Positions 9,462 to 17,419 of a DNA stretch of 64,000 bases are shown here, one piece after another. This stretch comes from Vibrio viridaestus. Lineage in GTDB: Bacteria > Pseudomonadota > Gammaproteobacteria > Enterobacterales > Vibrionaceae. Where the stretch lies: assembly GCF_003856525.1 (NCBI RefSeq), contig NZ_RJVQ01000002.1, positions 496,001 to 560,000 of the forward strand, given 5' to 3'. Within the stretch, counting starts at the first letter, position 1. Every line of letters starts with the position of its first letter. The translations under genes were made by a program, and so were the position numbers. Below the pieces are notes generated by a model, which saw only the letters and a list, made by a program, of their open reading frames with translations, ran no database searches and was not told the origin of the DNA.

Positions 9462-9937
9462 ATCGGTTCTAAATTTCCAATTGGAAGCTCAAACCCCGCT
9501 TTTATGCGATCCATTACTACCATCGTTTTGAAGCTCTTGATATTGGGGTTATCGTAGAAAAAGTGCTGCGTAAACTGTTCGTATTCTTCCATGCTCTTTG
9601 CTGTCACAATAAGCATAAAATCGGCTTCACCCGTAATGTAGTATCCCATCATTACCTCTGGTGTCGATTTTACCGAGCGTTTAAAGCTATCAATGATATC
9701 ATTCCTTTCCCTTTCTAGCGTGACGAGAACGAGCATCGAAATATCTCGACCTATCGCTTTAGGATCAATTATCGCGACCTCAGACTGAATAATATTTTTC
9801 TCTCTTAATCGTTTAATCCTTCTTTGGCAGGCTGATGGCGATAGATTGACTATCTGTCCCAACTCTTCGGAAGTGAGCCGGGCATTACGTTGTAGCTGAG
9901 ATAAAATGGCTTCATCGATCCTGTCTAAATTTTCCAT
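9458..9937 (-). CDS. Lrp/AsnC-family transcriptional regulator
   Basis: A 159-residue Lrp/AsnC protein: winged helix at the N-terminus (LDRIDEAILSQLQRNARLTSEELG, recognition part SPSACQRRIKRLREKNII) and a C-terminal RAM ligand-binding domain (VMMGYYITGEADFMLIVTA). It is divergent from a Cys/Met-metabolism PLP enzyme, the layout of local Lrp-type activators such as MdeR with methionine gamma-lyase. Ectoine clusters also often carry an AsnC-type regulator (DoeX), and this gene is adjacent to that cluster too, so either role is possible; the divergent pairing favours control of the downstream PLP enzyme. Confidence 0.88.
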   Translation of the reverse strand: MENLDRIDEAILSQLQRNARLTSEELGQIVNLSPSACQRRIKRLREKNIIQSEVAIIDPKAIGRDISMLVLVTLERERNDIIDSFKRSVKSTPEVMMGYYITGEADFMLIVTAKSMEEYEQFTQHFFYDNPNIKSFKTMVVMDRIKAGFELPIGNLEPI

Positions 9938-10062
9938 GCCTGTTTCCCGCGTTATTTATCCTTAAAAAGCGTTTTTTCATACTAAAACAGTCAATAAACG
10001 CGGTCAAATGTTGTCCTTTTTCGTTTAACTTTACTGTGTAGGCAATGACTATCTCACTAATT

Positions 10063-10076
10063 CGTTTAAATAAACG
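10063..10076. promoter_or_regulatory. Inverted repeat in the Lrp / PLP-enzyme intergenic region
   Basis: CGTTTAAATAAACG: 6-bp arms CGTTTA / TAAACG with a two-base spacer, 29 bases before the start of the PLP enzyme in the 167-base divergent gap. Size and AT-rich centre suit a local Lrp/AsnC operator; no binding data. Confidence 0.35.
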
Positions 10077-10104
10077 GACGATCTGAGCAAAAAAGGAGTG
10101 CAAT

Positions 10105-11292
10105 ATGTCTGAGCAACAAGGAAAGAGCCGCAACAACACATTGGCAGTTTGGGCTGGGGAGAGTCATTTATACGCTGATGGCGCAATTAATGTACCCGTG
10201 CATCAATCAGTCGCATTCGGCTATGAAGGCATGGATGAGTGGTTTGATGTCGCCACAGGAAAAAAAGAGGGACATATATACTCGCGTAATACCAATCCAA
10301 CCGTATCTGTTCTTGAAGAAAAAATGAAAATTCTCGATGGGGGAGAAGCGGCGACCAGTTTTTCCACTGGTATGGCTGCAATTAGTAATACGCTTTTTTC
10401 TTTACTCGCCCCGGGCGAAAAAGTGGTTGCGATAAAAGATACTTATGGTGGCTCCAATAAAATATTTATAGATTTTCTACCGAGACAAAATGTTGATGTG
10501 TGTCTTTGCGATACGAATGATACTGTTGCCATAGAAAATGAGATACGTAAGGGATGCAAACTGGTTTATCTCGAATCTCCTACCAACCCAACATTAAAAG
10601 TCGTCGATATAAAGAGGATTGCTACTCTGGCACATGAGCATGGAGCAATCGTCGTGGTAGATAATACGTTTGCCACACCTATCAACCAGAAGCCGATCAC
10701 GCTCGGAGCGGACGTTGTTGTCTACAGCGCGACAAAGTATCTTAATGGCCACTCCGATGTTATGGGCGGCATCGCGGTTGGCAAAGCGGAGTTGATTGAT
10801 CTGATTTTCCACTATCGCGAAATTACAGGGGCAACGCTGCATGCTCAATCGGCGTATCTGATTCTGCGTGGGCTCAAAACACTGTCCTTAAGAGTTGAAA
10901 AGCACAATGAAAATGGACTCAAAGTCGCACAATTTTTGGCGCATCATCCAAAAGTAGAAAACGTCTATTATCCGGGGTTAGAGAGTCATCCTGGGTACGA
11001 TATTGCTTGTCAGCAAATGACAGGTTTCGGGGGGATGATGAGTTTCTCTCTTAAAGGCGGATTTGAAAATGTTGTTACTGTGTTGGAGAGCTTACAGTTT
11101 GCGCACAAAGCGGCTAGCTTGGGTTCAGTTGGGACGCTAGTCGGGCCGCCAAAGACAACGAGTCATGTTGAGTTATCACCCAAAGAGCGAGAGGCGGCAG
11201 GCATACCTGAAAGTTTAATCCGATATTCTGCGGGGATTGAGGACGCAGACGATTTAATCGAGGATTTGCAGTTTGCATTAGATAAGATTTGA
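10105..11292 (+). CDS. Cys/Met metabolism PLP-dependent enzyme (cystathionine gamma-synthase/methionine gamma-lyase family)
   Basis: A 395-residue enzyme of the trans-sulfuration family. The PLP lysine is K211 in VYSATKYLNGHSDVMGG; YSRNTNPT (59-66) and FSTGMAAIS (86-94) are further family signatures. Members eliminate or exchange the gamma-substituent of homoserine derivatives or degrade methionine, homocysteine or cysteine. The active-site cysteine of methionine gamma-lyase (YGC) is absent; here the segment is KDTYGGSNKIF. So classical methionine gamma-lyase is unlikely and the substrate is open. Control by the divergent Lrp-type regulator suggests catabolism of an amino acid. A strong terminator follows. 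AAAAAAGGAG ahead of the ATG is the ribosome-binding site. Confidence 0.88.
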   Translation: MSEQQGKSRNNTLAVWAGESHLYADGAINVPVHQSVAFGYEGMDEWFDVATGKKEGHIYSRNTNPTVSVLEEKMKILDGGEAATSFSTGMAAISNTLFSLLAPGEKVVAIKDTYGGSNKIFIDFLPRQNVDVCLCDTNDTVAIENEIRKGCKLVYLESPTNPTLKVVDIKRIATLAHEHGAIVVVDNTFATPINQKPITLGADVVVYSATKYLNGHSDVMGGIAVGKAELIDLIFHYREITGATLHAQSAYLILRGLKTLSLRVEKHNENGLKVAQFLAHHPKVENVYYPGLESHPGYDIACQQMTGFGGMMSFSLKGGFENVVTVLESLQFAHKAASLGSVGTLVGPPKTTSHVELSPKEREAAGIPESLIRYSAGIEDADDLIEDLQFALDKI

Positions 11293-11305
11293 ATGATATA
11301 GAAAC

Positions 11306-11336
11306 AAAAAAGCTGTTGAAAATCAACAGCTTTTTT
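11306..11336 (+). terminator. Rho-independent terminator after the PLP enzyme
   Basis: AAAAAGCTGTTGA, short loop, TCAACAGCTTTTTT: a stable stem followed by a T-run, 13 bases after the stop codon. Confidence 0.9.
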
Positions 11337-11343
11337 GTGAAAG

Positions 11344-11434
11344 TGGCGGAGAGATAGGGATTTGAACCCTAGATACGCTATTAACGTATGCCGGTTTTCA
11401 AGACCGGTGCTTTCAACCACTCAGCCATCTCTCC
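11344..11434 (-). tRNA. tRNA-Ser (anticodon UGA)
   Basis: Reading the minus strand gives a 91-base class II tRNA with acceptor stem GGAGAGA / TCTCTCC, discriminator G and encoded CCA (11344-11346). The anticodon loop shows TGA at 11398-11400, and there is a long variable arm (CATACGTTAATAGCGTATC), as in serine tRNAs. It reads UCA and related serine codons. Confidence 0.97.
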
Positions 11435-11560
11435 GCAGTGGCAAGAATAGTAACGATATCTTATTAATAAGTAAAGTATTTGAAGTGCTAACTGGTTTAT
11501 TTATAGGCAGTTAAGACGAAAAACATGACTAGCGGCCATTTTTAGAGCTTTTAAAACGGA

Positions 11561-11590
11561 AAAAAGGAGACTTTTAACAAGTCTCCTTTT
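11561..11590 (-). terminator. Terminator downstream of tRNA-Pro
   Basis: AAAAGGAGACTT, five-base loop, AAGTCTCCTTTT: a 12-bp stem eight bases beyond the 3' end of tRNA-Pro, with T-runs on both sides, so it could work in both directions. It implies the two tRNAs are separate transcripts. Confidence 0.8.
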
Positions 11591-11597
11591 AGGTGTA

Positions 11598-11674
11598 TGG
11601 TCGGACTGAGAGGATTTGAACCTCCGACCCCCGACACCCCATGACGGTGCGCTACCAAGCTGCGCTACAGTCCG
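11598..11674 (-). tRNA. tRNA-Pro (anticodon GGG)
   Basis: On the minus strand this is a 77-base tRNA with acceptor CGGACTG / CAGTCCG, discriminator A and encoded CCA (11598-11600). The anticodon loop is ATGGGGT with GGG at 11638-11640, and the T-arm is GGTTCAAATCC. The body is almost identical to the E. coli proL product as I remember it. Confidence 0.97.
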
Positions 11675-11738
11675 ATGGCAAACAATCTAATCGCTTTGCC
11701 ATGATTAGTCAAGATGATGCAATGACTAAAGTTATGAT

Positions 11739-13553
11739 TTAATTATCCTTTGCATAAAAACGCTGCAGTTCGGTTAAACCTTGCATTAATACAGGGAGTG
11801 TTGGGTTTTCATCTGGCTCTCTGTGGTAGTTTTTATCAAACACTTTGAAGTTGCCAAATTTATCAATCACTGTCGTTTCGTCTTTGGTTATCAGAGCCAA
11901 CTCGCGTGCATCGCCAGCTAGAATCCAACGACGAGGTTTTTCGTTGAATAGATTGCGCCCACTGCTGAAGTCCGATGGATTAGAGGACACACCTAGCATG
12001 TCTTGCAGCAAAGTCACTGAAAGGTCCAGATGACTCGTACGATGTGCATAAACATTTGCCACTTTTCCTGGCCAGTGAATAACGAGCGGGACTTTTAGCT
12101 GATATTGACTGTAGTTAGTGTTGGCACCCCAAGAATTTGTCTTTGTTTCGTTAAATTCGGTTCCGTGATTCGACGTGATAACCACGACCGTTGAATCCAT
12201 TAAGCCGTTTTCGTTGAGCTTTTTAAACAGGTGGCTGAGCTCGATATCTGCAGTTTGAACTGACAGATTATAGTTATTAATCAGGTTTTGTTCTGATGTT
12301 GCTTTGTCATCTGCTTTTTGATTAATTGCGCCAAAGTCTTTTACTGTGACCAGTTCAAGGTAACTAAACCATGGTGATTTAGCAGTACTTGCCCAGCTTG
12401 ACCATTGTTCTATGGTCTGTTCGTCTTTAGAACGGCTATCGCTACTGTCAAAGTTTACATGCTGTAGCGGCAGATCTTTAAACACTGTGTTTGAATAGAG
12501 TGAATCATCAAAATTATCACCGCTAAACAGTCCAAAGTGATAACCCTGATCTTTCATCGTATCGATAATAACGGGCAACGTTCCTTGCATTGTTATGCTG
12601 CTAGCATAGCTGCTAGGTAAGCCATAAAATAAACCAAAGATGCCAAACATGTCATTACTTGAACTGTAATGATTGACGAAGTTTTGGTTCATACTCGCAA
12701 AGGCTGATGCATGTGGCATGTCCTTTGGATTCAGTCGATCTGAGCGTAGATTATTTACGCTAACAACCAACACATTTAAATCGTTAGGGCGTCTGTTGAA
12801 TGTTAGTCGCTCCAAAGGATAAGAAACGAGATCAACATTTTGCTTCTGTTTTTCTTCTAACTTTTTACGGTACTCGTCTCTATCCAATAAACCGTGTCGT
12901 TCCATAAACGACTTAGCCGTCATTGGATAGGAGAGCGGAAAGTTAGAGCGCTGGCTTGTCACTGGTGAGTATAATGATGCATCAGACCAGACATAAATTA
13001 GATGGCTGCTGATAAAGGCGATAAAAAATATGGCAGCGAGTGGTCGACCGATATGCTTATGCGAGAGTCTGCGTTGCTTACGCCAAACCCATTCAGCCAA
13101 TCCGAGTTCCACAGCAAAAATGAGTGGTAAAAGGATAAATAGATGCTGCAAATCTGCTGATATAGCACTGTTTTCTTCACTGAAGATGAGTTCCCAAACA
13201 ACAGGCGTTAAATGGAAATTAAATGATTGATACGTTTGTGTATCAATCAGTAATACCGTCAGCCCAAACGTGGCAAAGCATACAGCAACAAAGCGGAATA
13301 CTCGGCTCGTGGGAAGAATAAAGGTCAGAGGAAACAGTATTAAGAGGTAAAGAGCAAAGACCAGAAATCCAAAGTGGCCAACCCACGATACTGCAAGATA
13401 TAACTGTCCTAAGAAGGTATCAGGCCAAGGTGATTGGCTGATGTAGCGAGTCCCGATAAGCATTGCTGCAATAATGTTGAAAAAGGCAAACCAATGTCCC
13501 CAGCCAACGAGTCGAGATACGCGTTCTCCGTAGGTATTTCCGCTATCTACCAT
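11739..13553 (-). CDS. yejM: Inner-membrane sulfatase-like protein YejM/PbgA
   Basis: A 604-residue protein with about five N-terminal membrane segments (first ~185 residues) followed by a periplasmic alkaline-phosphatase/sulfatase-fold domain (VLVVSVNNLRSDRL, VVVITSNHGTEF). In enterobacteria YejM is essential. It senses lipopolysaccharide in the inner membrane and restrains the LapB-FtsH proteolysis of LpxC, so setting lipid A synthesis. The catalytic nucleophile region of true sulfatases is not conserved (NNLRSD), in line with a non-enzymatic role. It follows yejL by 34 bases, and yejK is divergent, as in E. coli (586 residues there). Confidence 0.93.
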   Translation of the reverse strand: MVDSGNTYGERVSRLVGWGHWFAFFNIIAAMLIGTRYISQSPWPDTFLGQLYLAVSWVGHFGFLVFALYLLILFPLTFILPTSRVFRFVAVCFATFGLTVLLIDTQTYQSFNFHLTPVVWELIFSEENSAISADLQHLFILLPLIFAVELGLAEWVWRKQRRLSHKHIGRPLAAIFFIAFISSHLIYVWSDASLYSPVTSQRSNFPLSYPMTAKSFMERHGLLDRDEYRKKLEEKQKQNVDLVSYPLERLTFNRRPNDLNVLVVSVNNLRSDRLNPKDMPHASAFASMNQNFVNHYSSSNDMFGIFGLFYGLPSSYASSITMQGTLPVIIDTMKDQGYHFGLFSGDNFDDSLYSNTVFKDLPLQHVNFDSSDSRSKDEQTIEQWSSWASTAKSPWFSYLELVTVKDFGAINQKADDKATSEQNLINNYNLSVQTADIELSHLFKKLNENGLMDSTVVVITSNHGTEFNETKTNSWGANTNYSQYQLKVPLVIHWPGKVANVYAHRTSHLDLSVTLLQDMLGVSSNPSDFSSGRNLFNEKPRRWILAGDARELALITKDETTVIDKFGNFKVFDKNYHREPDENPTLPVLMQGLTELQRFYAKDN

Positions 13554-13587
13554 CTTGTTTTCTTATCCGCTTATAGTGTTCATTAAC

Positions 13588-13812
13588 TTAGTGAACAGAA
13601 CCTTCGATTGACGACATTAACGCCTGAGAAAATTTCTCTGCGATCAATACGCGCTGTTCTTTTGAAATCTTCTGGTTGATGACGTTAGTTGCAATATTAC
13701 CAGCAATCATCAACACCAAGTCAGATGATGCATTGTGTTTGTCAAAAACAGCGGCAACTTCTGCAAGTATGGTTTCGATTTTTTGGTCACTGTATTTAGA
13801 TTGTATAGGCAT
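13588..13812 (-). CDS. yejL: YejL family protein (UPF0352)
   Basis: A 74-residue, mostly helical protein of unknown function ([15 protein letters not shown]). The length and the position between yejK and yejM match the UPF0352 family. No signal peptide or membrane segment. Co-transcribed with yejM. The family is known structurally, but I know of no established role. Confidence 0.92.
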   Translation of the reverse strand: MPIQSKYSDQKIETILAEVAAVFDKHNASSDLVLMIAGNIATNVINQKISKEQRVLIAEKFSQALMSSIEGSVH

Positions 13813-13894
13813 ATGGACTCTAATGGTGATAGAAAAACGCCTTATGATAACCTACTATAGCTTCCAACTGAAACCAGAAGACATATAAAATCTC

Positions 13895-14893
13895 ATGAGC
13901 CTAGACCTATTTAACGTTATTTTGCATCAACTGAGCAAAAATGACTCAGAAGAACTTGTTGTTAACTTCCGTTCTCAAGCATTAGAGAATACACCATCAA
14001 CCAATAATTTAGTCGCTGAATTACATCGAGTTTTTAATTCGAAAGCAGCAAAAGGCTTTGGTATCTTCAGCTCAGACAGCGAAATGAAGCACTGGTTGCA
14101 ACAATTAAAGAAAAATGAATTAAATTTTTACGATTTTTCACAGAGTTGTGCAAAAAAGCTGAAAGATGAAATTTCCAAATATCCCTTTGCTGATGAAGGA
14201 ATTCTCGTACTGGCGGAATACCAGTCTCTTGCGACGCATTATTTGTTTATTGCACTACTGCCAACCAGTCAAAGCCTGAAAGTCACAGAAGGTCTAGACA
14301 TCAGTGCGACCGATTATCTAGATATCAATCACATGGATATCGCAGCACGAATTGATCTCTCTATGTATGAATCGGATCCTGAATCGAATCGTTATTTGAG
14401 TTTTATTAAAGGAAGAGTAGGACGCAAAGTGGCTGACTTCTTCCTTGATTTTCTCCAGGCCGATGTGGGTTTAGATACGAAACAACAAAACTTGGTTCTA
14501 ATGCAGGCAGTAGAAGATTACTGTACTGATTCTAAACTAGATAAAAACGAATCTCGCGAGTACAAAAAACAGGTCTATGATTATTGTAACGACCAGATAA
14601 AAAGTGGCGATGAAGTGAGTGTAAAAGAGCTTTCTGGTGAGTTATCCTCAGGCCCAGAAGGCAATAGCTTTTATGATTACACCAAGGATAACGGTTATGA
14701 GTTAGAAGAGACGTTTCCGGGTGATCGTTCTACTGTGAAAAAGTTAACGAAGTTTGTTGGTGCTGGTGGTGGTTTGAACATCAGTTTTGACAGTCTTCTT
14801 TTAGGGGAAAGAGTCTTTTATGACCCAGAAACAGACACGTTAACAATTAAAGGAACACCGCCAAATCTTAAGCATCAACTGACAAAATCCTAG
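13895..14893 (+). CDS. yejK: Nucleoid-associated protein YejK/NdpA
   Basis: A 332-residue soluble protein (MSLDLFNVILHQL) with the NdpA-family organisation: an N-terminal domain (about 1-170) and a C-terminal domain containing DQIKSGDEVSVKELS and the glycine-rich VGAGGGLNISFDS. In E. coli the homologue (335 residues) is nucleoid-associated and has been linked to topoisomerase function. Divergent from yejL with an 82-base gap; the ribosome-binding site is weak. A two-component phosphotransfer-type gene follows 20 bases downstream and may be co-transcribed. Confidence 0.92.
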   Translation: MSLDLFNVILHQLSKNDSEELVVNFRSQALENTPSTNNLVAELHRVFNSKAAKGFGIFSSDSEMKHWLQQLKKNELNFYDFSQSCAKKLKDEISKYPFADEGILVLAEYQSLATHYLFIALLPTSQSLKVTEGLDISATDYLDINHMDIAARIDLSMYESDPESNRYLSFIKGRVGRKVADFFLDFLQADVGLDTKQQNLVLMQAVEDYCTDSKLDKNESREYKKQVYDYCNDQIKSGDEVSVKELSGELSSGPEGNSFYDYTKDNGYELEETFPGDRSTVKKLTKFVGAGGGLNISFDSLLLGERVFYDPETDTLTIKGTPPNLKHQLTKS

Positions 14894-14913
14894 TTTTCCC
14901 GAGGAATTTACGA

Positions 14914-16068
14914 ATGAAATGGTACCAATCAAAAGTGATATACCTATGTTTTGGCTTTTGGTTGGTACTTTCTAGTCTGGTTGTGGCGTTACTCGTTTCT
15001 GATGTCGTCAATCAAGATCGTCTCAACGTCATTAAAGAGCATCTCAATAGCGCAAAACAATTGGTAATTGAGGGCCGGTTTCAGAGGCAAAATGTCGCGT
15101 CTCAGGTTCAGAATGAATTGGGTTTAGTGACAACTGAGCTGAAACTCCTCGTATCCGAATCCGTGTGGAATGGCTCCTTTAACGACACCATGTATTTCAA
15201 AAGTATTGTGAATGATCGTACTGCACAGCTTCAGTATGCTGTCGTGACTATGGACGAAATACAGACTCTTGCGGAATTCATCCAAGATTTTAATTCTGCA
15301 GATGATTATTCAATGCGAGCAAAAAACCTGATTCAACAGGCAAAGTCACATATCTTCTATGCTCTTTTTTCTAGTCAACACCAAGATCCGGTTGTTTATC
15401 GCAAGTTAGACCAATTATTTTTGGCTGGATCAGACTTATCAGAGCCGGACAAAGAGGCTGTTGATGTAGTGTTATCGTTCGCGAATCGACTGCTAGAGAA
15501 AGAAGCTCTTATTTCTCATACCTTCAAACAGTTGCATTCTGTTGAACTGGATAGAGAATACGATTATTTGCATCACCTACTGCATCAAAGAATTAAAAAG
15601 TACGTACTCATTTATGTGGTTGTTAGCTTTGTGTTCTTCATGTTTCTTTATTTCAAAAGAAGAAGTGCTGGGACAAAGAATATTCAATATGTGGACTTTT
15701 CACCAGAATCAGTACCTCAAGATGTGTCTTTAGAGCCTGCCATTAACTTTGATAAGTTACGGCAATCATTTAATGATGATGAAGAATCGATTCGTTTATT
15801 GCTGACTGTTTTTATTGAAGACCACGATGGGGATTTAAATAAAATTAAAGAAGCTTTTAACGCAAATCAGATAAAAGAGCTCAAAAGTATTTCTCACGCC
15901 CTAAAAGGTGCTTCAGGAAGTATTGCTGCTGAGAGTCTACGCCAAGCTTGTGCCGAAATTGAAACTACCGCCAAAAGCGGACAACGACCGACTCAGGCTC
16001 AGATTCAAAATCTTGAGTTTGCGTTTGTATCGACAAGTTCGCTTATTAAAGAGCGATTGGGTGTATAG
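14914..16068 (+). CDS. Membrane-anchored HPt (histidine phosphotransfer) protein with extracytoplasmic domain
   Basis: A 384-residue protein with a signal-anchor helix near residues 8-28 and a helix-rich extracytoplasmic region of about 200 residues. A second membrane helix follows (230-248, YVLIYVVVSFVFF) and then a cytoplasmic C-terminal HPt domain. The phosphoacceptor histidine is H328 in ISHALKGASGSIAAESL, the HxLKG signature. It has no HAMP, histidine-kinase or receiver domain, so it looks like a stand-alone transmembrane phosphorelay component. Partner kinases and regulators are not in the window. GAGGAA nine bases before the ATG is a good ribosome-binding site, and the gene follows yejK closely. 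The extracytoplasmic domain resembles the four-helix sensor parts of histidine kinases. I do not recognise a named family. Confidence 0.78.
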   Translation: MKWYQSKVIYLCFGFWLVLSSLVVALLVSDVVNQDRLNVIKEHLNSAKQLVIEGRFQRQNVASQVQNELGLVTTELKLLVSESVWNGSFNDTMYFKSIVNDRTAQLQYAVVTMDEIQTLAEFIQDFNSADDYSMRAKNLIQQAKSHIFYALFSSQHQDPVVYRKLDQLFLAGSDLSEPDKEAVDVVLSFANRLLEKEALISHTFKQLHSVELDREYDYLHHLLHQRIKKYVLIYVVVSFVFFMFLYFKRRSAGTKNIQYVDFSPESVPQDVSLEPAINFDKLRQSFNDDEESIRLLLTVFIEDHDGDLNKIKEAFNANQIKELKSISHALKGASGSIAAESLRQACAEIETTAKSGQRPTQAQIQNLEFAFVSTSSLIKERLGV

Positions 16069-16193
16069 GTGAGAAAAAATAATATAAATACCTGTTATTT
16101 TCGAATGCTGTACGTTATTTTTCTGTATAAGCTCTAATTTGTCATAAAGTCAAAAAAAACAATACAAATATGTTAAATTGAGCTTGAGATTTG

Positions 16194-16216
16194 CCCCAAA
16201 ACCACTTATAGATGTG
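16194..16216 (+). promoter_or_regulatory. Possible hairpin in the asd leader
   Basis: CCCCAAAACCAC and GTGGGGGTTTT can pair to form a stem followed by TTTTAG, about 45 bases before the asd start. It resembles an intrinsic terminator or attenuator. The preceding 120 bases are AT-rich and show no lysine-riboswitch architecture that I can recognise. Confidence 0.3.
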
Positions 16217-16255
16217 GGGGTTTTAGTTTAACGAGAATACACGGAGAGTTTGTAC

Positions 16256-17368
16256 ATGAGAGTAGGTTTAGTTGGATGGCGTGGCATGGTCGGTTCGGTA
16301 CTTATGCAGCGCATGGTCGAAGAAGGTGATTTTGACCTTATCGAGCCAGTTTTCTACAGTACATCACAGATTGGTATTGCAGCACCAAACTTTGGTAAAG
16401 ATGCTGGATTACTACAAGACGCTTTCGACATTGAAAGCTTAAAGACGTTAGATGCGGTAATTACGTGCCAAGGCGGCAGCTACACAGAAAAAGTTTACCC
16501 AGAACTGCAAAAGGCAGGCTGGAAAGGCTATTGGATTGACGCAGCGTCAACCCTACGTATGGCTGATAATTCAATCATCACTTTAGATCCTGTGAACCTA
16601 AAACAAATCCAAGAAGGTATTCACGGTGGTACTAAGACATTTGTTGGCGGTAACTGTACCGTTAGTTTAATGTTGATGGCTCTGGGTGGCCTATTTGAAA
16701 AAGGCTTGGTTGAATGGATGAGTCCTATGACTTATCAAGCCGCTTCTGGTGCTGGTGCAAAAAATATGCGTGAGCTAATTGCACAAATGGGCGTTGTTAA
16801 CGACAGTGTGAGTAGCGAGCTAGCTAACCCTGCAAGTTCTATTCTAGAAATTGACCGTAAAGTCGCTGAAACGCTTCGTTCTGACTCCTTCCCTACGGCT
16901 GAATTCGGCGCACCTCTAGCGGGTTCATTGATCCCTTGGATTGATGTTAAGCGTGATAATGGACAGAGCAAAGAAGAGTGGAAAGCGGGTGTTGAGGCGA
17001 ACAAGATTCTTGGCCTGCAAAACTCACCGATTCCAATCGATGGTACATGTGTTCGTATCGGTGCAATGCGTTGTCACTCGCAAGCAATTACTATCAAACT
17101 GACGCAGAAAGCGCCACTAGATGAAATTGAAGAAATGATCGCATCTCATAACGATTGGGTTAAAGTGATTCCTAACGAACGTGACATCACTGCGAAAGAA
17201 CTTTCGCCAGCGAAAGTAACGGGTACCTTATCAGTGCCAGTTGGTCGTCTGCGTAAGTTGGCTATGGGTGATGATTACCTCAATGCATTCACTGTTGGTG
17301 ACCAGCTTTTATGGGGTGCTGCAGAACCTTTAAGAAGAACACTACGCATCATTCTTGCTGAAAAGTAA
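16256..17368 (+). CDS. asd: Aspartate-semialdehyde dehydrogenase
   Basis: A 370-residue enzyme that reduces beta-aspartyl phosphate to aspartate semialdehyde with NADPH, the branch point to lysine, threonine, methionine and diaminopimelate. The NADP-binding WRGMVGS (8-14) and the active-site C134 in GGNCTVS are present. Start ATG 16256 is preferred over an upstream in-frame TTG at 16250 because GGAG at 16243-16246 is spaced for it. E. coli Asd is 367 residues. Aspartate semialdehyde is also the product of ectoine catabolism through diaminobutyrate, but the gene stands alone here, with its own terminator. Confidence 0.97.
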   Translation: MRVGLVGWRGMVGSVLMQRMVEEGDFDLIEPVFYSTSQIGIAAPNFGKDAGLLQDAFDIESLKTLDAVITCQGGSYTEKVYPELQKAGWKGYWIDAASTLRMADNSIITLDPVNLKQIQEGIHGGTKTFVGGNCTVSLMLMALGGLFEKGLVEWMSPMTYQAASGAGAKNMRELIAQMGVVNDSVSSELANPASSILEIDRKVAETLRSDSFPTAEFGAPLAGSLIPWIDVKRDNGQSKEEWKAGVEANKILGLQNSPIPIDGTCVRIGAMRCHSQAITIKLTQKAPLDEIEEMIASHNDWVKVIPNERDITAKELSPAKVTGTLSVPVGRLRKLAMGDDYLNAFTVGDQLLWGAAEPLRRTLRIILAEK

Positions 17369-17390
17369 GTATACAAACTCTCCAGTAATG

Positions 17391-17416
17391 AAAGGCGCTG
17401 AATAAGCGCCTTTTTT
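17391..17416 (+). terminator. Terminator after asd
   Basis: AAAGGCGCT, loop GAATA, AGCGCCTTTTTT, 23 bases after the asd stop codon. The A-run on the left would also allow it to act on the convergent minus-strand gene ending at 17420. Confidence 0.9.
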
Positions 17417-17419
17417 GTA

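Noticed and set aside
11344-11674. Integration site or mobile element at the two tRNA genes
   Set aside because: Both tRNAs are intact with encoded CCA; no duplicated 3' end, integrase or composition shift nearby.
16069-16255. Lysine riboswitch before asd
   Set aside because: Only about 187 AT-rich bases with one simple hairpin; none of the multi-helix features of the lysine aptamer are visible.
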